Below are positions 25,621-34,834 of a stretch of 64,000 nucleotides of DNA, in pieces. The position numbers and the translations under genes are program-made. The notes beneath the pieces are model-generated. The model saw only the letters and a program-made list of their open reading frames with translations, did no database searches and was not told the origin of the DNA. The DNA is taken from the IMG/VR virus record IMGVR_UViG_3300047323_000304, positions 62,001 through 126,000 of that record. One strand, 5' to 3'. Numbering within the stretch: position 1 is the stretch's first letter; the number at the start of each line of letters is the position of its first letter. The stretch is from a virus.

Positions 25621-25995
25621 TTATTTTGATTTTAATAAATCTATTGCTATTTTATAAATAGGAACTTCACTATATCTATCAAGTCTTTTAGCACTTGTTG
25701 CACACTCGAATAATCTATATATAAATTTATTATCATTTAATAATTCTTTGGCTAATTTTATTTGTAACTTTTTAAAGAAATCGTTAGCTTCTTTTTCGGT
25801 TCTAAATATGTATTGTTCATATGATCTTGTTAGAACTTCTATTCCACCAGTACACCACACACCTTCATAAGGATTAGGAAATCCATCTATCATAAATAAC
25901 TCTTGTTTTACAATTGACTCAGCATAAACACCTAATCCATCTGAACAAACACCGTATACTTTATCATCTATTTTTAAATCTTCTAGTTTAATCAT
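25621..25995 (-). CDS. hypothetical protein with SH3-like N-terminus
   Basis: A 124-residue protein; residues 1-60 look like a small beta domain (LKIDDKVYGVCSDGLGVYAE) and the rest is helical (TEKEANDFFKKLQIKLAKEL). Its start overlaps the upstream gene's end. Function unknown. Confidence 0.55.
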   Translation of the reverse strand: MIKLEDLKIDDKVYGVCSDGLGVYAESIVKQELFMIDGFPNPYEGVWCTGGIEVLTRSYEQYIFRTEKEANDFFKKLQIKLAKELLNDNKFIYRLFECATSAKRLDRYSEVPIYKIAIDLLKSK

Positions 25996-26215
25996 CTAAC
26001 TTTACCTCCTTATCGAGTTTTCTAATACCAATATTATTATTTTCTCTAATAAATTCAACTTTACCACCAAATAATATTGCTCCAGTATCTTGTTCAGTAT
26101 TTAATAAGTCATCTATCATATTTTCTATTCTATTAATAACTTCTTTATGTTCTTCATTATTGGTAAATCCAAAATTTAGACTTAAGTTAAATCCTATTAT
26201 TTTGTTATTATCCAT
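25988..26215 (-). CDS. small hypothetical protein
   Basis: A 75-residue protein (MDNNKIIGFNLSLNFGFTNN...) overlapping both neighbours by a few bases. The ATG was preferred over an in-frame GTG three codons upstream because of AAAGAAG spacing. Function unknown. Confidence 0.5.
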   Translation of the reverse strand: MDNNKIIGFNLSLNFGFTNNEEHKEVINRIENMIDDLLNTEQDTGAILFGGKVEFIRENNNIGIRKLDKEVKLDD

Positions 26216-26315
26216 TTTTATCACTCTTCTTTCTAAATCTTTTATAAATTTTATCTATATATTCCAGACACATTCCTATTATTGCATATATCAATATAGT
26301 TCCTACAATCTCCAT
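26208..26315 (-). CDS. 35-residue membrane peptide
   Basis: MEIVGTILIYAIIGMCLEYI followed by a strongly basic tail (KIYKRFRKKSDK): one helix with positive-inside topology. GAGAGG precedes the ATG and the end overlaps the next gene's start. Function unknown. Confidence 0.45.
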   Translation of the reverse strand: MEIVGTILIYAIIGMCLEYIDKIYKRFRKKSDKNG

Positions 26316-26371
26316 TAGTGCATTTCCTCTCTCTGTTTATATTTTATTCAAATCACCATCAAATCAAAGTT

Positions 26372-26673
26372 TTAATTGGATTTAATTTCCTCAAAATCTT
26401 CACAAGTAAACCCATATCCACAATTACATTTATGTAATTTACACCAACCACCTTCTATAAAGTATGGATAATTCTTAATATAATTTTTACAACCATATTC
26501 ACATTGCCCTACAAAATCTTGTAATGGTTCTGATACATATAAAAAATCATTTACCTTAATCAAATTCATATCTTTTTTATCAGGTAATGGATGTTGATTA
26601 AGCCATTTAATTTGTTCTTGTATTTCTTCTTGTGTTGGATGAAAACTCTTCCTAAAATTTGCAAATATATCAT
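26372..26673 (-). pseudogene. frameshifted Cys-rich small protein
   Basis: A Cys-rich frame (CEYGCKNY ... WCKLHKCNCGYGFTCEDF) is open from 26569 downward but has no ribosome site at its first ATG. The same frame continues upstream with protein-like sequence (RKSFHPTQEEIQEQIKWLN) toward a GAAAGGAAG site whose ATG is two bases out of frame. Losing one AT from the ATATAT run near 26665-26672 would restore a 98-residue protein. It is either a real frameshift, a sequencing error or a switchable dinucleotide tract. Confidence 0.6.
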
Positions 26674-26693
26674 TTCACTTCCTTTCTAAACTA

Positions 26694-26722
26694 ATACTAC
26701 CATAAGTTACTATTTAATTCAA
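26694..26722 (-). promoter_or_regulatory. promoter for the frameshifted Cys-rich gene
   Basis: TTGAAT, 17-base spacer, TAGTAT, with AAATAAAATAAAAAGAATAC directly before the -35. Confidence 0.65.
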
Positions 26723-26736
26723 GTATTCTTTTTATT

Positions 26737-26972
26737 TTATTTATATCTTTTTAAACATTTAATAAATGGTTTAGATACAGTTATATATCCTACATCAATA
26801 GTAGTATCTGTTTCTTTACACTTTCCTTCAATTGTTGTATCTATAAAAGCTACTGTTTCTTGGTTTTGATAAACTTCTATGGCTCAAGAATGCTAATGTC
26901 TATTGTAACTTCTCCATAGTCTGAATTAGCTTTAAATAATCCATATCTCTGTTTGTTTCTTAATTCTAACAT
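26737..26972 (-). pseudogene. frameshifted small gene
   Basis: GGAGGTG and an ATG open a frame, MLELRNKQRYGLFKANSDYG and on to SILEP, that stops at TAG after 31 codons. A second frame picks up at once (IEVYQNQETVAFIDTTIEGK ... CLKRYK). Adding one base near 26879-26883 joins them into a ~79-residue protein. The intact coding character on both sides argues for a recent single-base loss or a sequence error. Function unknown. Confidence 0.6.
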
Positions 26973-27017
26973 TTTAACACCTCCTAATATCTGTAAATAA
27001 AATATCTATTTTACAAG

Positions 27018-27476
27018 TTATCTAATATTTATTATTTCATATTCTTTATCAATATAAATGTAATGACCATAATTCATATAATCAAGACTAACGGATGTTT
27101 GTACTATTCTGTGTTGTTTAACATCTAACAATGCAAAAGGATATTCTGGATTTATTTCTGAATTATCTAATACTTGATACTCTTCATTAATACCATCTTT
27201 ATTTACTAATAAGATAGATCCAATATTAATTTGCATATCTTCTGATTTTGATGTACATTTAGCATAATCATCCATTCCAACAAATGATGCTTGAGATAAT
27301 ATTTCCTTATCAAAATTGTCTTCATCATCTCCTAATATCATATTATAAGCATCTAGTCTATCTTGCTTGGTTAATTTAATATTATCTAATTGTTCCTGTC
27401 CTCTTTTACTTCTAGTATTTTCACCTTTATTATATATGGTTTCAATTACTGAACCATTTTCTAATTCTATTCTCAT
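27018..27476 (-). CDS. hypothetical protein
   Basis: A 152-residue acidic protein, MRIELENGSVIETIYNKGEN onward, with a beta-rich C-terminal half (YPFALLDVKQHRIVQTSV). GGAGGA precedes the ATG. Function unknown. Confidence 0.6.
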   Translation of the reverse strand: MRIELENGSVIETIYNKGENTRSKRGQEQLDNIKLTKQDRLDAYNMILGDDEDNFDKEILSQASFVGMDDYAKCTSKSEDMQINIGSILLVNKDGINEEYQVLDNSEINPEYPFALLDVKQHRIVQTSVSLDYMNYGHYIYIDKEYEIINIR

Positions 27477-27480
27477 CTTA

Positions 27481-27753
27481 TTATTCCTCCTCCTCTATTT
27501 CTATTTTGGTGATATGTAATCTCTTATTCGTATCTGATATTTGTTCTATTACATTACTAACTCCATCTTGGTCATCATTGCCACAGTATTCATCATTACA
27601 TATATAATGATTTACTTGCCATGATACAATTTCTTCTTCCTTAACTAATTGTTCTAATAAACAAGCACTGCAATAATTTTTCCCTTCATATTTGTATTCT
27701 GCAAATTCAGTTTTACATTCGTCACACCAAATATCATTATCTTTGTCTTTCAT
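27481..27753 (-). CDS. zinc-binding small protein
   Basis: A 90-residue acidic protein with a zinc-binding N-terminus (WCDECKTEFAEYKYEGKNYC followed by SAC) and a third cysteine pair (YICNDEYCG). Treble-clef-like. It is translated with the genes around it. Function unknown. Confidence 0.6.
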   Translation of the reverse strand: MKDKDNDIWCDECKTEFAEYKYEGKNYCSACLLEQLVKEEEIVSWQVNHYICNDEYCGNDDQDGVSNVIEQISDTNKRLHITKIEIEEEE

Positions 27754-27758
27754 TTTAA

Positions 27759-28136
27759 TTAGTCCTCCTTCTTATATTTTAATATTAATTGTAATTTATC
27801 ATCATTATTCCATTCATTGATTTCGTCTAATGTCATGTCTTCTAATACATCATAATCAATATACCAAACATATTGCTCATCTAAAACTTCAACCTTAATT
27901 TCTTTTATATTGCATATTGGAACATAAGTATTATCATCTTTGTTGTATAATATTTTTTCTCCTCTTAAAATCCAGTAATGTACAAAAGAATATTTACTAC
28001 TATATGTATATTTATTATCAGTTATAACTTCCTTTGAGTCATCTTTATAATAAATAGTTGCTTGATATAAATAGTATTTTTGTCTTTTAAACTGTTTAGC
28101 TAAATGTCTATAATATAATTCTTTAAGTTTATTCAT
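27759..28136 (-). CDS. hypothetical protein
   Basis: A 125-residue protein with a basic, aromatic N-terminus (LYYRHLAKQFKRQKYYLYQA) and an acidic C-terminus. AAAGGAGA precedes the ATG; the A-rich motif lies directly before that site. Function unknown. Confidence 0.55.
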   Translation of the reverse strand: MNKLKELYYRHLAKQFKRQKYYLYQATIYYKDDSKEVITDNKYTYSSKYSFVHYWILRGEKILYNKDDNTYVPICNIKEIKVEVLDEQYVWYIDYDVLEDMTLDEINEWNNDDKLQLILKYKKED

Positions 28137-28268
28137 ATTTCATATCTCCTTTATTCATATTCTTTTTATTTTATTAAGTTAGGGTAAAATTGGAATTTTA
28201 ATTGGTTATTATTTAATTTAGTGCTTGAAAATACAAGCATTTAAGAGTATATGTGAGTATGGGAGAGT

Positions 28269-28652
28269 TTAATTTTCCAACTTACTCATTTTATAACCTA
28301 ATTTTGCACATTTGTTTTCTAATTCCTTTTTCTCAATAGTTGTTTTGATTGTATTAATTAAATTATCATCAATAAGTTCTTTATGTACCTCAAACATTGT
28401 GGCTAATAAATATTGATAATCTTTATTTATTATACTTAATACCATATTGTTTAAAAATTGTTCATCTATGTGTTTTATCAAGAACGTTTCTGAAGTATTT
28501 AGTATTTCACATAATTTAGGTAGATACTTTTTGGGAATAGGTCTTGTTCCTTTTGCCCAAATACTTATAAGTTGTTTACTTACATCTAATTTATTAGCCA
28601 ATTCTTTATTTTGCATATTACTATTTTTTAATAAAAATTCTAACCCATTCAT
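28269..28652 (-). CDS. XRE/Cro-CI-type transcription regulator
   Basis: A 127-residue protein whose first ~60 residues form a lambda-repressor-like helix-turn-helix (MQNKELANKLDVSKQLISIW, then AKGTRPIPKKYLPKLCEIL). The remainder is helical and could dimerise; there is no peptidase domain. It has its own strong promoter and no closely coupled partner. It is a candidate reader of the operator-like repeats in this window. Confidence 0.85.
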   Translation of the reverse strand: MNGLEFLLKNSNMQNKELANKLDVSKQLISIWAKGTRPIPKKYLPKLCEILNTSETFLIKHIDEQFLNNMVLSIINKDYQYLLATMFEVHKELIDDNLINTIKTTIEKKELENKCAKLGYKMSKLEN

Positions 28653-28715
28653 ATGTATTTCCTCCTTAAAATAAAAATAGATACAAGATATTTTCTAAAT
28701 TTATCCTGTATCTAT

Positions 28716-28744
28716 ATAATATACCTATTAAGTTTTATTGTCAA
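28716..28744 (-). promoter_or_regulatory. promoter for the XRE regulator
   Basis: TTGACA, 17-base spacer, TATTAT, preceded by AAATAAAATAAAAAGAATAC at the end of the polymerase gene. It gives a leader of about 55 bases. Confidence 0.8.
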
Positions 28745-28763
28745 TAGTATTCTTTTTATTTTA

Positions 28764-31700
28764 TTAATTTAGTTTTTTCCATCCATTTAACCAAATCCAA
28801 GTTCCACCTATTTCTATCCAATCATCTCCTACTTTCTTTGTTTTTGGTTTTTCTGTTGTACTTCCTATTTGAATCATATCATATTGATTTATTATATTTT
28901 TATTGTATGTTTTTTTATATGCCTTATATTTTATTTCTTCACCAGTATCTAATTGATATATCGTAATTAATGGAGCATTTGTTAAATCTACATCTAATAC
29001 TAATCCTTTATCTTTATGTTTAGGATATCTATTGAAGCAGTATCCACATGATTCATGTTGAAATATTAACCTATCTCTTATACTTGTTTTATCTTCTAAT
29101 TTTGAAATAAAATGTTGAACTAATTTGTCTGAATCTAAATCATTAAATTGTTTTTCAGTTGCTCTTCCAAATTGTTCAAATAAATCAATACTATAACCTA
29201 GTTCTTCAATTTGTTCTTTTTTAATAGTCTTTCTACCATTCCATTGATTGTAGATGTCCACTATATTTAATAAATAATTAGGCGAACCAAATTCACTAAA
29301 ATAATCAAGTTTAATTAATAAATCTATCATAGTTTTATTTAATGTTGTAGTTTTTAATTCTTGTAATATATCTATAAATGAATTATATTTATTATTTCTC
29401 ATGTCATATAGTTCTTGTGGTGCATTTTTACCCATGTTTTTTATTGAAGCCAATGAAGGATTTATGCAATTATTTTCTTCATCAATTGCGAAGTTTCTAT
29501 TATCTAATCTAAATTTATACTTTCCTTCTTGAATTCCAAAGGCTTCGCTCATTTCTTTTTTATATGCAGTTACTTTATCTTTTTTACCTTTATCAGTGTA
29601 AGTTTGTAACATAACTGAATAGAAATGATAAGGATAATTTGCTTTTAAATAAGCCCCATATAAACTATCATAAGCATAAGCATATGCATGACTTGCATTG
29701 AAAGCATACTTAGAGAAATCTTCAACGACATGAAAAGATTCTTCAAAACCATCAATATTGCCCGTATTATTAATCCAAGCTTCAGCAAGCCTTCCTTTTA
29801 ATTCTTTTAGTTCCTTATCTTTAAACTTCTTTTTACTTATCTTTTTTATAATTTCATATGTTTCTGTTTGTTCTATTCCTAACCAACCCAAATACGTCAT
29901 AATATTTTCTTGGTACATTATGTAATGAAAACTATCTTCAAGTAAATCGTCTAAAGCTTTAACTCCTGTTGAATATGGATTTCTAGCTAAAAAATTCTGT
30001 AACATAGATTTAAAGCCCGGTCTTAAAGCACTTACTAATGCAGTAACTTCTGCAACATTTTTTGGTTTATATTGTTTACAACATTGTACACCAAAATTAC
30101 TTTCCATTTGATTAACACCTAAAGTATATCCATTAGCATAAATATCCCATGTTTTTCTATCATTTTCTATTATTTTAGTTAATTCTTGAATATCATGTTG
30201 TCCAATACCTATACTATCATAAATCTTTTTAACTGTATTTGCTACATCTACTTTAAGTAAATCATTTTTTACAAACTTATATTCTTCAGCAACATATCCA
30301 TCAACTACTGTTGTAATATATTCTTTTTTTGTACTTTCAGATTTACATTTAATTAATCCTATTTCTCTTCTGATATCACCTTGGTAAAGAAAATATCCAC
30401 AGGGGTGTGGATGTTTATTATCTATAATTCCTTGATATTTTTTACTTTCATCTATATACGATTTATATTTTTCGTCCACATAATCATAAAGATTAATTAA
30501 TTCTTTTTCTTCTTCATTATCAGCATTTTTTAAAGCTTTTTCATATTTTTGAATTTGTTTAGATATTTCATTAGCTAGTTCAAATTCTAATCCTTGAGAT
30601 TTACAATATAATTTAAATGCTGATGAAGTTTTTAATTGACCAAAAGCAATCATTGGATATGCATGATTCTCTCCCAATAAATCTTTTTGAACCTGTGCAA
30701 ATATTTCAACTGTTCCCAAATTCAAATCTAAATCTGGTAGGGACTTTGTAGCAAGAATTCTAGTTTTACTCATAAATCTTTCGGGATATAATTTTACGGG
30801 TGCTTCAAATCTATTTAAATTACTAAATCCTAATAATGTATTAATAAAGAATGATCCACCAGAACCTCTTGCAGTTTTAGATATTATCCCTCCTCGTTCT
30901 TTTCCTTGTTTAACTATCTCATAATCAAGTAAAAAATAATCAGTCATTTTGGTTTCTGTTATTGTTTCAAATTCATTTCTAATACCTTCTAAATATATTT
31001 TCTTTTGTTCTTTTGATAAAAAAGGTAAATAATCTGATTTCCATGATTGATTGATTAATTCCTTTAATTTATTATCTTTCCATTCTTGTGACTTGTCAGG
31101 ATATAAAGTTGGTAGTTTGATGTCCTTATTAAATTCAATATTTTCAAAATTAAGAATTATATTTGTATTATCCATCGCCTTAGTTATTTCTTCTTCTGTC
31201 AATATTCCTTGTGTTTTAAATCTCTCAAAAGCAATGTCATAATTGGGATAATCTAAAAACCATCCTTCTTCGCCTTCATAAAATATACCTTTTGCTTCTA
31301 ATAAATTATCTCTTTCTTTACTATCAGACTCTAATATATAATGGCTATCACACCCCATTATTATATCTATATTATATTTATTTGATAATTTTAATACTTT
31401 TTCATTTAATTTTTTTTGACTATCAGTATTATGAAATTGAACTTCTAAATAGAAATTGTTTTTAAAGTGATTATGTAATTTAATTATAATATCTTCTATA
31501 TCTTTATAATGAAAAAAAGCGACGCAAGCTGACGTTACCATAATATTGTTAGGGTTTAATGATAACAATAATTCTAAATCAACCCTAGGTTTTGCATAGT
31601 ATCCAGTTATGTTAGCTTCTGAAAGAATATCATTAAGTTCTCTTCTTCCCTCCTCATTTTTTGCTAATAATACTATATGTGAATTAGTTCTATCACGTTC

Positions 31701-31985
31701 AAACCTATTTTTAACCCAATAAGCTTCAACACCAAATATAAATTTTAAATCAAGTGGAACATTTGATTCTCCTTCTTCTCGTCTTTTCTTTAACTTTTTA
31801 TTTGTGTTTTTTACTGCTTCATAAACTTTGTAATAGTGAGATTGCCAGCCATGTTCAACACTTGAAATAACTTGATGACCTAATTCTAAAGCCCTATTAA
31901 CATAATCATCAATTGAGGCAGTACTATCAATAGTCATTATATTAGACCAGTATGTATGTTTGTGATAATTTTGAAATGGTTTCAT
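28764..31985 (-). CDS. dnaE: DNA polymerase III alpha subunit (DnaE type)
   Basis: A 1073-residue C-family replicative polymerase. The PHP domain starts at once (NYHKHTYWSN, then ISSVEHGW). The palm shows ARGSGGSFFINTLLG and the aspartates of KSLPDLDLNLG; the third catalytic aspartate is in LLKVDVANTV. Conserved finger and thumb segments follow (QMESNFGVQC, ALRPGFKS, YQENIMTYLG, YAFNASHAYAYAYDSLYGAYL). There is no proofreading exonuclease domain, so it is DnaE-like rather than PolC. The ATG after GAGGGG was preferred to an upstream GTG. It overlaps the end of a homing endonuclease gene. Confidence 0.93.
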   Translation of the reverse strand: MKPFQNYHKHTYWSNIMTIDSTASIDDYVNRALELGHQVISSVEHGWQSHYYKVYEAVKNTNKKLKKRREEGESNVPLDLKFIFGVEAYWVKNRFERDRTNSHIVLLAKNEEGRRELNDILSEANITGYYAKPRVDLELLLSLNPNNIMVTSACVAFFHYKDIEDIIIKLHNHFKNNFYLEVQFHNTDSQKKLNEKVLKLSNKYNIDIIMGCDSHYILESDSKERDNLLEAKGIFYEGEEGWFLDYPNYDIAFERFKTQGILTEEEITKAMDNTNIILNFENIEFNKDIKLPTLYPDKSQEWKDNKLKELINQSWKSDYLPFLSKEQKKIYLEGIRNEFETITETKMTDYFLLDYEIVKQGKERGGIISKTARGSGGSFFINTLLGFSNLNRFEAPVKLYPERFMSKTRILATKSLPDLDLNLGTVEIFAQVQKDLLGENHAYPMIAFGQLKTSSAFKLYCKSQGLEFELANEISKQIQKYEKALKNADNEEEKELINLYDYVDEKYKSYIDESKKYQGIIDNKHPHPCGYFLYQGDIRREIGLIKCKSESTKKEYITTVVDGYVAEEYKFVKNDLLKVDVANTVKKIYDSIGIGQHDIQELTKIIENDRKTWDIYANGYTLGVNQMESNFGVQCCKQYKPKNVAEVTALVSALRPGFKSMLQNFLARNPYSTGVKALDDLLEDSFHYIMYQENIMTYLGWLGIEQTETYEIIKKISKKKFKDKELKELKGRLAEAWINNTGNIDGFEESFHVVEDFSKYAFNASHAYAYAYDSLYGAYLKANYPYHFYSVMLQTYTDKGKKDKVTAYKKEMSEAFGIQEGKYKFRLDNRNFAIDEENNCINPSLASIKNMGKNAPQELYDMRNNKYNSFIDILQELKTTTLNKTMIDLLIKLDYFSEFGSPNYLLNIVDIYNQWNGRKTIKKEQIEELGYSIDLFEQFGRATEKQFNDLDSDKLVQHFISKLEDKTSIRDRLIFQHESCGYCFNRYPKHKDKGLVLDVDLTNAPLITIYQLDTGEEIKYKAYKKTYNKNIINQYDMIQIGSTTEKPKTKKVGDDWIEIGGTWIWLNGWKKLN

Positions 31986-32667
31986 CAACCTCACCCCTCT
32001 CTACTCTAGTAATTATATTTTCTTTATTTAAATTAAAAATTCTATATAATATATCAATATTTTTATTGTTCTTATAATATTTATTTTGAGTTTTCTCTAG
32101 TGTAACATTATAAAATTCACACCATTCTGTAAAAGTTTTTATAGTATTGTTTATTTTTATATATAAATTATTTCTTCTATTGTTACATTGTTCTTTCATT
32201 GTTGCCCATTTACAGTTATTACATTCATAATTTCCATTAACTTCAATTCTATCAATAGATGTATTGTCTTCTCCAAATTCTTGACAATGTTTTATATAAG
32301 AATTATACATATCTTTTTTGAAATTAATATATTTTTTCCATGAATCACAAACTTTAATATTTCTTCCACCATATCTTTCATAGGAAGTTGCAGTTGGATT
32401 TTCACATCTATTTATAATCCCCTCCCATATTCTATAAAACCTTGTACCTTTATCTCCATGTCTATTTTTTCCAAGAGTATCTGCACAAACTCTACATTGA
32501 TACGATTTACCTGATTTTAAATGACATGATAAAACATCATATTCTCTATCACATTCGCATTTACAATGCCATGCGGTTCTAGTTCCTCTATTTTCTACTT
32601 GATATAATACTCTCCATTTTCCAAACTGTTTGTTTATTAAATTCTCTGCTTTCCCCATATTTTCCAC
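31942..32667 (-). CDS. HNH-type homing endonuclease
   Basis: A 241-residue free-standing nuclease. The first ~80 residues form a zinc module (WHCKCECDREYDV ... QCRVCADTLGKNR). The HNH-like core follows: RIWEGIINRCENPT, YGGRNIKVCDSWKKYINF, then TSIDRIEVNGNYECNNCKW and TMKEQCNNRRNN. Such genes insert beside conserved replication genes; this one lies directly upstream of the polymerase gene and overlaps its start by 44 bases. Target unknown. Confidence 0.82.
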   Translation of the reverse strand: MENMGKAENLINKQFGKWRVLYQVENRGTRTAWHCKCECDREYDVLSCHLKSGKSYQCRVCADTLGKNRHGDKGTRFYRIWEGIINRCENPTATSYERYGGRNIKVCDSWKKYINFKKDMYNSYIKHCQEFGEDNTSIDRIEVNGNYECNNCKWATMKEQCNNRRNNLYIKINNTIKTFTEWCEFYNVTLEKTQNKYYKNNKNIDILYRIFNLNKENIITRVERGEVDETISKLSQTYILV

Positions 32668-32688
32668 CTACTTAATATTTTATTTTAT

Positions 32689-33768
32689 TTATAACAAGTC
32701 CTCAAATTCATCTTGTTCTTCAGTATCTTTCTTTTTTCTATTTTTCCAGCTACTATCATTATTTTCTTTATAGTTTTGAAAGTGTTTGCATGGTTTCTTA
32801 CATAACATATTACAAAAGAATTCACTACCTTTATTTAATTCTATACAAGGATAATTTTCTTCAACATCTCCATTTATCTTTATTTCATCAATTATACTAT
32901 CTATCCAATCATCCATTTCTTTTAATGAATCTTCATTTAATTCAACATCTACTTCATGATCTGAAATTGTAAATCTGTCCTTTATTAAATCATCAATTTC
33001 ATTCATATCTATCATTCTTTGAACTCTAATATCTATTTCATTTTCATCTAATCCTTCTTTTTTTAATAATCTCTTTGCAACTGATTTTAATTTATCTCCA
33101 ATAGCATTTCTTTCACATTTTGTTGATTTGTCTACCAGCTTCTTTTTACTATCAATTTCTTGCCAAGTTATATTACAATATTTTAACATATTAAAATATA
33201 ATCTATTTATTTTATAACCTTCTTCCATTAGAGCCTTAGCATATAATAACAATTGCATTCTTTTCTTTTTAAAATCTTGCTTAGTAAAATCAGAACTTGT
33301 CTTATAATCCACTATATCTAAAGTATTGTTTTCATTATGTATAATTAAATCTATAAAACCATATACTAATGTTTTATTTCTGCCTACTAAAGTATCAAAT
33401 CCTTTTTCTATATCATATATTTTATGTTTTGGTTGGTATCGTTCTAAGAAATGAGTTACGCATTCTTTATATGTAATTCCACTTTTTTCAGTTGGGAACT
33501 TTAATCCAAGAACCGTTTCTGCATCTTCTAATGATGTTAAAAATCTTTCAACTGCTATATCATTATTTATTTTATTTTCAACTAAATCTTGACTACATTC
33601 ATGTGCCTCAGTGCCTAAAGAACTATATATACTTTCTGCTCCTCTAATATGTCTTATATATGTAAGAAAATAGTTGTATTTACAATGTGAATATGTACTT
33701 AATTTACTAAAACTGAATTTTTCTTTACCTTTTATGTTATTTTTAAATGTATAATCTCTATTACTCAT
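32689..33768 (-). CDS. PD-(D/E)XK nuclease, Cas4/RecB-like
   Basis: A 359-residue nuclease. The N-terminus has FSFSKLSTYSHCKYNYFLTY, with the first cluster cysteine, and GTEAHE. The catalytic core is YGFIDLIIH ... LDIVDYKTSSDF (Asp, Asp-x-Lys) and QLLLYAKAL. Near the C-terminus FFCNMLCKKPCKHF supplies three more cysteines, consistent with a Cas4/AddB-type iron-sulfur cluster. It belongs to the replication-recombination operon and probably resects or trims DNA ends. Confidence 0.85.
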   Translation of the reverse strand: MSNRDYTFKNNIKGKEKFSFSKLSTYSHCKYNYFLTYIRHIRGAESIYSSLGTEAHECSQDLVENKINNDIAVERFLTSLEDAETVLGLKFPTEKSGITYKECVTHFLERYQPKHKIYDIEKGFDTLVGRNKTLVYGFIDLIIHNENNTLDIVDYKTSSDFTKQDFKKKRMQLLLYAKALMEEGYKINRLYFNMLKYCNITWQEIDSKKKLVDKSTKCERNAIGDKLKSVAKRLLKKEGLDENEIDIRVQRMIDMNEIDDLIKDRFTISDHEVDVELNEDSLKEMDDWIDSIIDEIKINGDVEENYPCIELNKGSEFFCNMLCKKPCKHFQNYKENNDSSWKNRKKKDTEEQDEFEDLL

Positions 33769-33772
33769 TAAA

Positions 33773-34816
33773 TTACTCCTTAATCCATTTTATATATTCT
33801 TTAACACATTTTTTCATATCTTCTTTTTCTAGATCACATATGCTGTCTTTACTTCCACTTTTTAAATACTTATTATCTTTATCATATATATACCCTACTT
33901 TATAGGTCATAAACGATGATTTTGGTTTTAATTGTTCACATAACTTTATCATTTCTTGTTCAGATATGCCCTCATCCAATGTAACAATTATTTTTTTGGG
34001 ACTTAAATTTTGAATATATTTTATTTGAATAGGAGAAAGAGCCCTCCCACCTAAAGCTAAAAAATTTCTCTTACCCATTGAATCAAGTTTCATTACACTT
34101 TTTTGACTTTCCACTAAATATATTGTATTACCACATAAGTTATAATAGTTTTGAGAATATCCAAACAAAGTCATTTTTTTTGAAAACTCAATTATAGGAT
34201 AATATTTTAATTCATCATAATAATCATAATCTTGACCATTATATCTTCCAGTAACTCCTACCAACTCTCCTTCAAATGAAAATTCTGGGATTGTTATCCT
34301 ATGTGTATTCCAATCGTATCCTATTTTGAATTTCATTTGAGTTTTTAAATTTATTCCATCTTTTTGAAATAATTCATTGCCTTTTATTTCATAGTTATTT
34401 AACGTTTCAATTGGATAGGTTTTTATATTATAATTTAAACCATTGTCATTCTTTTTGTATTTATCAAACAACCCTCCAAAAATTTTAGGTTTTTCTATTT
34501 TTTTAAATGTACCTTTTAAATTTAAAAAATCACAAACATATTTAAATGATTTAAAAAATTCTTCTTCACTGTATCCTAATTTATGTCTTACTGCTAAAAA
34601 CAAATCACCCTCTAGTGAGTTTGAATAATCAGAATAGGATATATTGTTTTCTGATAGCTTAAACTTAATCCCTGTTGGATTCCACCCATTGTCATAAGCA
34701 CATCTTATTTCTTCTCTTGTTCTATATTTTATTTCCGAAAAATCTAACTGTTCTAATAATTCTATTAACTTTTCTTGATTGTTAAATAAATAATGTTTTA
34801 TTTCTAACGCATTCAA
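33773..34816 (-). CDS. DNA primase, TOPRIM (DnaG-like)
   Basis: A 347-residue primase catalytic protein. It has DnaG-type features: WNTHRITIPEFSFEGELVGV, TGRYNG, then the TOPRIM strands TIYLVESQKSVMKLDSMG and the glycine-rich LALGGRALSP, followed by KKIIVTLDEGISEQ. No N-terminal zinc-ribbon cysteines are visible, unlike bacterial DnaG. It is directly upstream of a nuclease gene and just after the helicase gene, as expected for a primase-helicase pair. Confidence 0.82.
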   Translation of the reverse strand: MNALEIKHYLFNNQEKLIELLEQLDFSEIKYRTREEIRCAYDNGWNPTGIKFKLSENNISYSDYSNSLEGDLFLAVRHKLGYSEEEFFKSFKYVCDFLNLKGTFKKIEKPKIFGGLFDKYKKNDNGLNYNIKTYPIETLNNYEIKGNELFQKDGINLKTQMKFKIGYDWNTHRITIPEFSFEGELVGVTGRYNGQDYDYYDELKYYPIIEFSKKMTLFGYSQNYYNLCGNTIYLVESQKSVMKLDSMGKRNFLALGGRALSPIQIKYIQNLSPKKIIVTLDEGISEQEMIKLCEQLKPKSSFMTYKVGYIYDKDNKYLKSGSKDSICDLEKEDMKKCVKEYIKWIKE

Positions 34817-34834
34817 TTACCACCACCACATTTC

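Noticed and set aside
28200-28265. Sequence resembling part of 41750-41800 (CATACT...AATGCTTG)
   Set aside because: The shared words are short and AT-rich; without a computed alignment the similarity is not beyond chance, though the hairpin TGCTTG/CAAGCA at the first site is real.
32689-33768. Cas4-like nuclease as a sign of a CRISPR system
   Set aside because: No repeats or other cas genes are present, and the gene is embedded in a replication operon. A stand-alone phage recombination nuclease explains it.
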